Below are positions 1-13,553 of a stretch of 64,000 nucleotides of DNA, one piece after another. Source of the DNA: Linnemannia elongata (Eukaryota > Mortierellomycota > Mortierellomycetes > Mortierellales > Mortierellaceae); assembly GCA_036320915.1 (NCBI GenBank), contig JAXBDG010000009.1:1984001-2048000 (forward strand), read 5' to 3'. A model generated the notes under the pieces. That model worked only from the letters and a program-made list of their open reading frames with translations. It was not told the DNA's origin and searched no databases. The translations under genes and the position numbers were made by a program. Positions within the stretch are counted from its first letter, which is position 1. Each line of letters begins with the position of its first letter.

Positions 1-499
1 GGCTTGTTTGACCTAACGTCACGTGTAACATATGGCATTTTTGTTTGGTTTCGATGCCAACCCTTCTGCAGGATACTGGGATCGTCAAAATGGGTGGTTG
101 TATCATTCGATATTATTGAAAAAAAAAAGAACAAAGAACAAGAAGAAACAAAAGACATTACAAAGAACAACCTAACTATGTGCTAGTCGGACCAACAAGT
201 GTATTTTCCTCATCGTCATCCCCAAGGTCCTCGCCGCAAGAGGACATCCTCCCTACTCCCTCCCCGCTAATCCTCGTCCTCCAAGTAATAGGGTTTTTGT
301 AGAACAGTGTCCCAAAGCACTTGCTCGTGTAGAAAATGTGGGGGTGGCATCGGCGAAAGAGATAAAAAAAATGTAGAAGAACAAAAACAATAGAAAAAGA
401 AGAAGGATCGAACTTATCGAATCTCAACCCTCTCCTGGACGGACGTGTTTCGCTCTTTCTCTTTTTTTTTTACTCCTTGGGAACTTCGCTGCCATAAAT
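1..499. other. Intergenic, 3' flank of the kinase gene
   Basis: No supported gene. This lies downstream of the stop codon of the minus-strand kinase, so its right part should be that gene's 3' UTR. A minus-strand frame at 176-427 ends in an acidic stretch that looks slightly coding-like, but it has no recognisable domain and no splice partner that I can defend. Confidence 0.5.
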
Positions 500-3852
<3,353 letters not shown>

Positions 3853-5713
3853 CTATAGCATTGGTTTCGAGACGAAAAGAACAGAGGTTGAGCAACATGG
3901 TCACGCTACTCGGATAGAGCACCGTCCCTGACAGTAATGTCTCCTGGCTGTCTGTACCATTGTGTGAAGAAACGGACGAAGGAGGGATGATAGTGGTCTG
4001 TATGTAAGAAAGAGCCAGAAGTCAGAAGGAATTGAATGTCGGTTCTTCGCTGGGGGAATACGAGAAAGACGAAGTGTGTGGTGAAAGAGAAAAGCGAGAT
4101 CGGCAGATGCTCCTGTTGGGTGGAGTGGGGACTCAGAAGTAGGGGGAAGAGGGCGTCAAGCGAAGGTGGAGTGAGGGAGGAGGAGGGGAGGAGTTCGTGA
4201 AAGGGAGAACGAGCGTTGAGGTCGAGATAGGATAAGAGATATGCAATGATGGTGAAGTGGGAAAGATGAAGATATGGGTTGAAGGTGTCGAGGGGATGCG
4301 GTAAGTGAGAGGAAAGGGTTGGTGAAGAGGGGTGAAGGGTGAAGAACGAAAGGAAAGGGAAAAAAAGAAAGAAGAGAAGGAAAGAAAACAAAAAAAAAAA
4401 AAGTGCAGAAATCAAGAGAAAAGAGGAGGAGAGAGAGGCGGAGGAAGACAAAGCGCACACCCTTGTAACAACTTGTATTTGAAGAAAAGCGATGCGGCAA
4501 CGCACAATGAGCGCCAAAGGACCGTGTGGGGATGGCAGCCGACCTCAAAGGCAGTGCTGCTTCATTGTTGTTCTTGTTCATGTTGTTGTCTAAAAGTAAT
4601 ACACAGACACCCCATCCCCTGACGCCCACTTCTCTCAGTAAGGACCAGGGCGACGACGATGATGACGAATGGATGAGTGAATCGAGCCGTGCCGCTAGCC
4701 ATTGTTGCCACTTGCGAGACAGCCCTTGCTGTACTCGCTGTACAATCCAGAGCACGCTCCCATGCCCATCATGCCAATGCCAATGTTTTCGACTGAGGGA
4801 GCACGTTTGGACCTGATCAACCTCGCCTCGAATGAAGGTCCTGCCCAGCCCATAAAATAATGAGATCAAATCGAAACACAACACTTATCCACAGGGGCAA
4901 TGGATGGTCATTCATGATCCATCATCATCGACCATGCTTTCTTTACTTTGTCCAGAAAAACAGCAAGTACTGCCAATCGCCGCGCCAAAGAAAATCGCCC
5001 TTTTTCTTTCCCCTCCTTCCTGACAAAGTAGACCGATCGGAAGGAGGGGAACAGGGGGTTAGAAGGTCACCCTTTTCAATCATGACAAATGTGGCCCAAC
5101 CTTCATTGTTTTTTATGATGCTTACCTCGTTATTCTTTTCTCTTGTCTGTTCTCTTACACTCGTATGATGCTGAGATTGAGAGTAACAGAGAAGAGAGAG
5201 AAAAAAAAAAAGAGGCATGTTGCTTCCACCGGGGTTGTCACGCGTGAGTTGGGATATTTTTATTTTTTTTCAATCCTCCACGAGTTCCGGAGAATAGGGG
5301 CTGGATCACAGTGAGTGAGATGACGAAGGAACAACGGGCGATGCGGAGAGAGACCGGGGGGTGAAATCAATCCGCTTAGCACTTCTGCATTGGACTACAA
5401 AAGGGAAATACAAAAAGGAGGGAGTCGTTGGGCGCTCGGCCTTTTTGTTGCATTGTTGGCTTCTGTTTCTTGTTTGTGTTTTTGCTATTGTTGTTGGTGA
5501 ACCGGATGTCCTTGTCCCGACAGGCATCCTACCGGGACGATGTCGTCCCTACGGAAACGCAGCTGCCAATTGCTTCAATTGATCCCTCCTTCCTTCGAAC
5601 GACTTTTGGTTCCAGGAACCACCTGGCGGGACACATTTTTAAGCTCATTTTCTTGTGTCAGTTCAATCGCGCCCTGAAGTGTTCGCAGTCACAGACTGGG
5701 GCAAAAGCAAAGG
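3853..5713. promoter_or_regulatory. Divergent intergenic region between kinase and spastin
   Basis: About 1.9 kb without a supported gene between two divergently transcribed genes, so it should hold both promoters. From about 3.5 to 4.4 kb the + strand is purine-rich, meaning a C+T-rich leader for the minus-strand kinase. Long frames here are low-complexity Ser/Phe/Leu translations of that tract and not proteins. No convincing TATA box was identified. Confidence 0.45.
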
Positions 5714-8419
5714 ATGGCAGCTCACCATCTCACTGCCATTCTCTCCACTCCTTCGCCCAAAGAACAGAACAGACCACGAAACAAGGAGCAGCAATCAGCA
5801 TCCGGACAAAAAGGACACGACCCCTTCCCTCGACCTTTCCCACCCCCTAGACCCGCCTGTATGAGGGATAGGCAGATTAACTACGAACACGCCACCGTCT
5901 ACCAATCGCTGTGCTCATGGTTTCTGAACCACCCCTTTCAACAATCTCATCAGAACAAACGACAACAACCTACACCCCCTATTATTATTACCAACAGCGA
6001 CTACAACCCCTTTACAAGCCAGCTCTGGAGAAGAATTCTCTCCGCCAACTTTAGCACAGAACGTGGTCTGCCACCTGTCATAGGAACAACAACAACACTC
6101 CCTGCTCGTCTACTGTTTTTTTCTATTGTCGTCACCGTCATCCTTCTCCTTTTCCTTGTCGTCCGCAGTCTCTACCGTCGCTGCCTCCTCCTCCGCCACC
6201 GCAGCTCGATTCAGCGCACCCACCCAACATTGGACAGCCAACTTCCAGGTCACAAGACCCGCCTTGGCCAAGGACCACAGCTACAACAGCAGACCCAGCA
6301 GAAGAAACAACAACAACCGAGACAGAGACAACCCAGCAGCAACAGCAGGGCTCCTACACCACCAATGTCGAGACAACAGTCACATGCGGCTCCAACAGCT
6401 ACACCTAGTACCCAGCCATTGAAGTTACAAAAGCTCAAGCACAATGAAGCATATCACTATATCAACTCAGCCCTCGACGACGACAGCAAAGGCGAATATA
6501 ATAAGGCGCTCGACAAGTACCGAATGGGGATTCAGGCCCTCAAGGATGCGCTGAAGATCCGATATGTTACTGACGCAGAGTTTCGGGAGTCTGAGATATT
6601 GGGGCCTAAGATGAGGCAGAACTTGCAGGCGGTCGAGAGCAGAGTCGAGGAGCTGTCGCAGAGGATGAACCAGTCCGGCAGTGGCAACGAAGCCAGGTCA
6701 ACATCAGCCACTACTACAGGACTAAACACCTCAGCATCGTCAGGACAGTCCTTTTTCTCAGCGGCGGTGTCCAGTGCTATCCAAGCAGTTGGATCGGCCA
6801 TCTCGGGTGGCGGTGGCATGCCTTCTATGGAGCGACAGCCTACTACTCCAACATCAACACCTATTTTCGGATCTTCACCAACGCCTGCGCGCAGCAGGCC
6901 CGCAAACCATTCATCCGATGAACCCGTCTTCAATGTTGTGTCCGCAGCAAAGCCATATGTGCCAACACCATACAAACGATCTCACCCAACCAATGGCTCT
7001 ATTGGGAATGCAACGTCACCAGGAGGGGGAGCAGCGGGTCTTGGGAACCGAACGGCGGCCAGCGCTACTCAACCTAGGACAGCAACTACTCGGCCAGGGA
7101 CGATCACCGGAGGACGCAGGCGACCTGCAGGGACCACAGCTGGAGTAGGAGCAGCAGGAGGGGGAGCAACGACAGCAAGCGGACAGAACTCGGTGCTGGC
7201 AGATACCAAGAACAAGATCTCGCGGCTTAAGAACATCGACTCCAAGCTCGCCAACATGATCCTGAACGAAGTGATGATTGACGGGGCCAAAGTAACCTGG
7301 GACGACATTGCCGGTTTGACGTTTGCCAAACAAGCCCTCAAGGAAATTGTGATCTTGCCAGCACTTCGACCAGAATTGTTCACTGGACTGAGGGCACCCG
7401 CCAAAGGTGTTCTACTCTTCGGTCCTCCAGGAACTGGTAAAACTGTAGGTTTAATATTTAATTTTGATACGTGTCGTGAGTATATTAGCCTTGCAAATTA
7501 TTTACCGAGAGCAATTTACTGACTCCACATTCTTGTTGTATCTAGATGTTGGCAAAGGCAGTTGCGCAAGAGTCCAAGGCGACGTTCTTTTCTATCAGTG
7601 CCAGTTCTCTCACCTCCAAGTTTGTAAGTCAATCATCTCCTTCAGTCCGCGCACTGTTCGCTTGGTGGCAATTAGCTATTTTGTACTGCTCTGACAGCCA
7701 TCCTTTTACTAATGACATAGGTCGGCGAGTCTGAAAAGCTGGTCAGGACCCTCTTTGCTATCGCCCATGAGCTGCAGCCATCCGTTATCTTCATTGGTAA
7801 AAGCAGTGGCATGTGTGTCGTAACTTATCGCTATACATTTTTTTTAGTCATATGGACTAACTAAACCATGCACTCTGATTGATATCTAGACGAGGTCGAC
7901 TCGATATTGACGGAGCGTTCAGAAAGCGAGCATGAGGCGAGCAGACGGTTAAAGACCGAGTTTCTGCTGCAGTTTGACGGTGCAGGATCCAACCCAGCAG
8001 ACAGGGTCCTGGTCATGGGCGCCACTAATCGACCTCAAGAACTGGACGAGGCCGCCAGACGTCGATTTGTCAAGAGAATCTATATCCCTTTACCAGAAGC
8101 AGACACGCGTCGCAACCTGTTGACAAAATTGTTGAGTGGCCAGGACTTCCGGCTGTCTTCGGGCGAAATGCAGACGCTGGTGCGACAGACAGAGGGCTAC
8201 TCGGGTTCGGATCTGACGGCATTGGCTCAGGATGCGGCTTTGGGGCCTCTTCGGTCGTTGGGTGAGACGCTTTTGGACACACCTGCAGACCAGGTCCGAC
8301 CGATTCAATACCAAGACTTTGTACAAGCAATCCAAACTATTCGGCCATCTGTAAGTCCGCAGAGCCTGATGGCGTTTGAGGAGTGGAACCGAGAATACGG
8401 AGCGGGAATTCGAGGATAA
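5714..8419 (+). CDS. SPAST: Spastin-like microtubule-severing AAA ATPase
   Basis: Predicted 804-aa protein in four exons: 5714-7444, 7546-7623, 7721-7796, 7890-8419. A hydrophobic segment at about residues 133-155 ([14 protein letters not shown]) followed by arginines matches the spastin membrane hairpin. An MIT domain follows at about 238-316 ([35 protein letters not shown]), then a Ser/Gly-rich linker. The linker leads to a microtubule-binding/AAA-proximal stretch and the AAA core: Walker A GPPGTGKT at about 570-577, Walker B VIFIDEVDS, sensor [17 protein letters not shown] and a C-terminal Vps4-like helix. Spastin hexamers sever microtubules and shape ER tubules and endosomes. Budding yeast has no spastin, so its retention fits an early-diverging fungus. 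Exon 1 ends exactly after the Walker A threonine. The start is the first in-frame ATG before a basic, Pro-rich N-terminus; a later start is possible. Fidgetin or katanin are less likely because of the MIT plus hydrophobic hairpin. Confidence 0.93.
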
Positions 8420-8946
8420 TAAGCAAGAGTAAAGGATCATTTCTCTGTCAGCATTTCAAAGTAGAGCAAGAACATGACGCATATCGCATATAAAACACCC
8501 CCTCACATTGCATTTCCAGTCCTTCCAAAGTCTCTTGTATTGCTTCGCAGTATTGTGCCTTGCGCGTTTTTTAGGATCTTCATTATTGTTTATTTGATAA
8601 TGTTGAATATCGGTAACTGATGCTTTAAGGAGATAATGTACAGTCGAGAATGGCCCATGGCAGTAACCAACCACAAAGGCCACTCCGAAACGCAAAGGGA
8701 TTTGTTTTTGCTTTGGGAGAAGAAATAAAAAATAACAAAGACGAATGCGGGCGTTTGGTGGAGATTGGGGAGAGAGAGAGAAAAGTAAACATGGTTTTTT
8801 GTAGAGAAAAGAAGAAAAAAAGTTGATCGGGGCATGGTTGAGCATACACCTCAGATGAACTTGTAAGAAAAAGAGAAAAGGAGAAAGAAAGCAGGCAAGA
8901 CAAGCTAAAAAGCGTGACCTGCTACCAAAAGATCTCTAAGAGAGAT
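8420..8946. other. Convergent 3' flanks of spastin and SHMT
   Basis: About 530 bp between the stop codons of two convergent genes. It should contain both 3' UTRs. The + strand is purine-rich at 8760-8900. I see no gene here; the minus-strand frames are Phe/Ser/Leu low-complexity translations. Confidence 0.5.
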
Positions 8947-10631
8947 TTAGTGGTTGGGCTTCAAGTCCTTGACGTCGAAACCGGGGAAGGGGAAGGAGGT
9001 GGCAAAGGCCTCGACCTCCTTGCGGAGAGTGGCGACCTCCTCGTTACCCTCGAGGGCGGCGACAAAGTCCTTCATCAACTTAGAACCGGCCTTAGCCTGG
9101 ACGGTCAAGGCGATCTGGACGATGCGGTGCAAGAACTCACCGACCTTGACAAAGTCGGCCTCCTTGAAGGAGCGCGAGGTCAAGGCAGATGTTCCGAGAC
9201 GGACACCACCGGGGGTGACGGCAGAGACGTCACCGCAGACAGAGTTCTTGTTGAGAGTGATGGAGGCCATGTCGCAAATACGCTCGACCTTGGAACCGGT
9301 CAACTTGTTGGGGCGGAGATCCCAAAGGATCAAGTGGTTGTCGGAGCCATCGGTGACGATCTTGTATCCCTTCTCGAGCAAGGTGGCGGCGAGGGCCTTG
9401 GAGTTGGCAATGACCTGCTTGGCGTACAACTTGAACTCGGGGCTGGCAGCCTGCTTGAGGGCGACGGCAATACCGGCGATGGTGTTGTTGTGGGGGCCTC
9501 CCTGGATGGAGGGGAAGACAGCCTGGTTGACACGGCTCTCAAGATCCTCACCCTTCTCGACCTTGGCATCCTTGTTCTTGCGGAAGAAGATCAAACCGGC
9601 ACGGGGACCACGGAGGGTCTTGTGGGTGGTGGTGGTGACGACATCGCAGTACTTGAAGGGTGACTCGGCCTCCTGACCGGCAACGAGACCAGAGATGTGG
9701 GCCATGTCGGACATGAGATAGGCACCGTGCTGGTCGGCAATCTTGCGGAAGCGGGCATAGTCCCACTCACGAGGGTAGGCCGAGGCACCACAGATGAGGA
9801 CCTTGGGGCGGAAGAGCTTAGCGTTCTCCTCGAGGCGGTCGAGATCAATGAGACCGGTGGTGGCATCGACCTGGTAGGGCATGGACTGGAAGTAGATCGA
9901 GGTGGCGGAGATCTTCTTCTTGGCGGTCTGGTAACCGTGGGTCAAGTGTCCACCGGAAGGGAGGTCGAGACCCATGATGCGGTCCTGGGGCTGGATCATG
10001 GCGGTCAAGGCAGCGAAGTTGGCGGTCGATCCAGAGTAAGGCTGGACGTTGACACCCCACTCCTCGGCGGAGAGACCAAAGGCCTCGAGGGCACGCTTGC
10101 GGCAGAGGTTCTCGATCTGGTCGATGTACTCGTTACCACCGTAGTAACGGGCACCGGGGAGACCCTCGGAGTACTTGTTGGTCAAGGCGGAGCCGTTGGC
10201 CTCCATGACGGCCTGGGAGGTGAAGTTCTGTTTTATTGGAATGGCGCGATGAGGGAAAGGAAAGATGGGATTGGTTGGTTAGTGGATCAGACACGATTCA
10301 AGACACATAATGACTGTTGATATATCAGTGACTGATACGACTGGCTGTTGATCCTATTCATTCCTCAGGTTTCGTCTTCTTCCCTCTTCCTGCTTTGTTG
10401 CTGTTGATCTCCTTTCCCCTTTCTTTTTTTTTTTTTTTTTTTTGTGCATCCTGCTGTTTTTTCCCACACACATCAATCATTTGAGCAGAAAGAAAAACTC
10501 ACCTCGGAGGCAATCAACTCAAGACCAGAGTACTGGCGGTACTTCTCCTGCTGGATGAGGTTGTAGATCTCAGCATCCTCCTGCTCGAGGGGGGTGTTCA
10601 TGCCGGCGTTCCAGGAATCAATGTTGGCCAT
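8947..10631 (-). CDS. SHM2: Serine hydroxymethyltransferase, cytosolic type
   Basis: Predicted 469-aa PLP enzyme in two exons: 10631-10503 and 10227-8947. It interconverts serine plus tetrahydrofolate with glycine plus 5,10-methylene-THF, feeding one-carbon metabolism. Diagnostic features are the N-terminal [15 protein letters not shown], then [20 protein letters not shown], the PLP-lysine motif [12 protein letters not shown] (lysine near residue 245) and a C-terminus ending LKPNH. The length matches cytosolic fungal SHMT. The protein begins MANIDSWN with no basic amphipathic presequence, so I call the cytosolic isoform; a mitochondrial paralogue should exist elsewhere. The intron carries a 17-18-nt T run on the + strand. 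Codon use is strongly biased toward C-ending codons, as in eEF3 next door, which suggests high expression. Confidence 0.97.
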
Positions 10632-10855
10632 TGTGGTTTATATCTATTGAATGGATAACCAAGAAAGGTTGTGGTTAGTTAATATTCATATCAAGAGATA
10701 GAGGGCGTCTGGTCTTGTTATCAAGCTTCGGTACGTGTGGAGGGGTATGTATGTATGTACATTCTTCTTTGAGATCGTGAAAAGGGTGCAAGGAAGGAAG
10801 AGCAAAAGAAGAGGAAAAGAGGAAAAGAAAAAAATGGTGGGGAAGGGCAAAGGCG

Positions 10856-10863
10856 TTTTTATA
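10856..10863 (-). promoter_or_regulatory. TATA-like element of the SHMT gene
   Basis: The minus strand reads TATAAAAA, about 225 bp upstream of the SHMT start codon. It is followed by a pyrimidine-rich leader on the coding strand. Inferred from motif and position only. Confidence 0.45.
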
Positions 10864-12341
10864 TTGCAAAGGAGCATGATAATCTGATCCCTCACTCCAC
10901 TAACAGCAAACCCCAACAGCAAACAAATAACATCGAACGCCACAAAGACACATGCAGAAAAGACATAATCAACTCAGGATGACTCTTTCTTTTAACGCTT
11001 GCGTGCTCAGTTATTTTGTGTCCTCCTTTCTTCCTTTTAATCTTTTTTTTTTTTTTCACTTTAGGTCATGTCTTGTCTTGTCGGACCTTTCTGGATCCGC
11101 TCACAATTTTTTTATCAAAATAGTGGAGGTCGTGTTACAACTTAAAGGCTGAAGGAGAAGGAAGAGATGGAAGTAGGAAGGGGAGAGGGGGAGAAAAACG
11201 GGAAGGACGCGGGCAAGTTTCGTGGGATCTTTGTTTTCGTTTAATGTTCCTGAACATTATCGATTGCTGGTGGATAGATTGATTGAGCCTGCTTGAAGAT
11301 CCCCACGCGAAGAGACGCCCATTGTCCATGGGAAAGTGCATAAAGGAAATGTAATGTGGGATAATTACCTTTGTTCTCGAAAGAGGAGGGGGGAAGGAGT
11401 GGATTGGTGTGAAGGGATGAAGAGCAAAAAAAAAAAAAAAAGAAAAGAGAAAAGACTAAAAAACAGAGAATGGGGGAATCCGAAGCTGTTCAAATAGGAA
11501 ATCTGAAAAGTGCGGGGTCGTTCTTTGTCAACCTTATTGCACACACTTCAAATGTCCGCCCCTCTGACTCTTCTAACCAGTGGCTTAGGTTATCTTGTCC
11601 TGTTGTCGCCTTTTGCAAGTCGAAACACCGAACACAAAGAGCGGACAAGGGCTTGATCAGTTTTGTGTACGGCTCATTTGCACGTCCTAGGATATCCCCT
11701 TTCTCCCTTTTGCATTTACCCCCACTGTTTTGCGATTATTTTGTACGTGCATCGCATCGGCACTTCAAAATTCTCTTGGGTTCCCTATCTCGCTCCCATC
11801 GCCAACCTCTTTTGGCAGGGGCCCACACAAAAGAGGTCGGCCGAGGCACTCTTGCATGGGAAAAATAAAAGAAGCTGAGCAAACGTTAAGGCAACGAACC
11901 AACCAATGAACCAACCAACTATCACGGTACTGCTTTCCTTTCACTCCCGCTCTTTTACCAACGCGCCTTGCAGCTGCATCATATCTTTCAAGAGAGGAGC
12001 CCAGTTCCCCGCCTTGTTGTAATTTTGGTGGCAAAAAAGGGACTGCGTTCTTACAGGACAAGTTCGCTGAGAAGAGATTCATGACCATACGTCTTCGTCT
12101 TCTATCTCCATGGTAAACATCCATACAAGGCCGAATCCAGCCTTTTTTTTTTCTCTCTGCAGCCGTCTTGTCAAGGAAGCGGTCTAAGGGTCACTAGCTT
12201 GTCTGACTTGCCTAACAAAACACAAGCCACAAATGAGACCAGCAGAAAAAAAGAAAAAGGAAAAAAAAAAAAAAAGTTTTTTTCTCCGCCTGCAGCCAAT
12301 CAGATCACATTCAGGGCGCAGACTGGCCTCCAAGTCTCCCG

Positions 12342-12349
12342 CATAAAAG
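12342..12349 (+). promoter_or_regulatory. TATA-like element of the eEF3 gene
   Basis: CATAAAAG sits about 220 bp upstream of the eEF3 ATG. It is followed by a long C+T-rich leader that runs to the start codon. Inferred from motif, spacing and the high expression expected of the gene. Confidence 0.45.
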
Positions 12350-12569
12350 GACCTCGCTGCCCAGAACTTTTGCTCCTTCCCTTCTTCTCCCCCTTCACAT
12401 CCCGCATCAACCCCTTGGGACCTTGGCATTACCATCCGCATACCCTTTACATTCTTCCCTCCCGCACCCTTCCACTCATTTGCCACTCTTTACTACCCCT
12501 CCCTTGCCATACAGCAAAACCCCTTCCCCCTTATTCACCCCGGTAATACCAGTCCCAACACAGTTCAAT

Positions 12570-13514
12570 ATGTCTACCCCCTTTATTGATGCCATTGTTA
12601 AGGCCGAGAACACCGAGCAGCGTCAGGCCGCTGCTGACGCCCTTGCAGCCTTCGCCAAGTCCGAGGGTATTGTCAAGTCCGTCGCTATTATCGAGAGCCT
12701 CTCGCCTCTCCTTGAGAACAAGAAGTCCGTCCCCCACCGTGAGGGTGCCCTTCTCGCTCTCGGCTCCTTGGCCACTTCCTTTGGCCAGGCTGGCGAGCCT
12801 TTCTTGATCCCCCAGATGCCCAAGGTCTTTGAGCTCTACTCGGACAAGATGGTTGTCGTCCGTGATGCCGCCTCTGTTGCCTCCAAGGCTATTATGTCCC
12901 TCCCCACCCGTTATGCCGTCCGTCTCTTGTTGCCCGTCATCTTCCACGCCATCAAGGAGTCGAAGTGGTAAGTTTTCTTTTTTTTTTTTTCATCACTGAT
13001 CGTATCTGTAGTTATTACTCTGAATTCTAATCAGTCTTATTATTTTCTGATCACTCATATAGGCACTCCAAGATCGGTGCTTTGGACATTCTCTCTGGTT
13101 TGACCTTCTCCGCTCCTCAGGTATGAAAAACAACAGTGACAACAAAACGGCTAAAAGGGCAACCGTGCCCATTCCGTCATGCTGCAGTCCCTTAGTCGTT
13201 TTTGCTTTTGGCACCCCTTTTTGCCGTTTTCGCATACAGACAACGAAGAGTGTGTTCGAACGGAGTAGCTATGTGAAAATCTCTGATCCAAAGAGTCCAT
13301 TACTTACCTGACATTTTTTTTTTTCTTGAACCAACCATTTAGCAAATCTCGGCTGCTCTTTCTGACATTATTCCCATTGTCAGCGAGACCATGTGGGACT
13401 CCAAGCCTGAGGTGAGTCTTTTTGGTTTTTTCTCGAAGCCAGCAGCAGATTTTTTTAGTCGATTTCATCAGTCGACCAATTGGAAGAAGACCCACAGGAA
13501 AAAAGGAAAAAGGG

Positions 13515-13553
<39 letters not shown>

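Larger units (their letters stand above)
10632..12569. promoter_or_regulatory. Divergent promoter region of SHMT and eEF3
   Basis: About 1.9 kb between two divergently transcribed, probably highly expressed housekeeping genes. A TATA-like element for each gene lies a little over 200 bp from the start codon (listed separately). Between TATA and ATG both leaders are pyrimidine-rich on their own coding strand. A 15-16-nt A run lies near 11430. No gene was recognised in the middle. Confidence 0.5.

Noticed and set aside
3906..4884. Minus-strand frames of 203 and 242 codons upstream of the kinase
   Set aside because: Ser/Phe/Leu/Pro low complexity from a polypyrimidine leader. No conserved motif.
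8914..10320. Long + strand frames opposite SHMT
   Set aside because: Gly/Leu/Asp-rich shadows of the biased SHMT coding strand.
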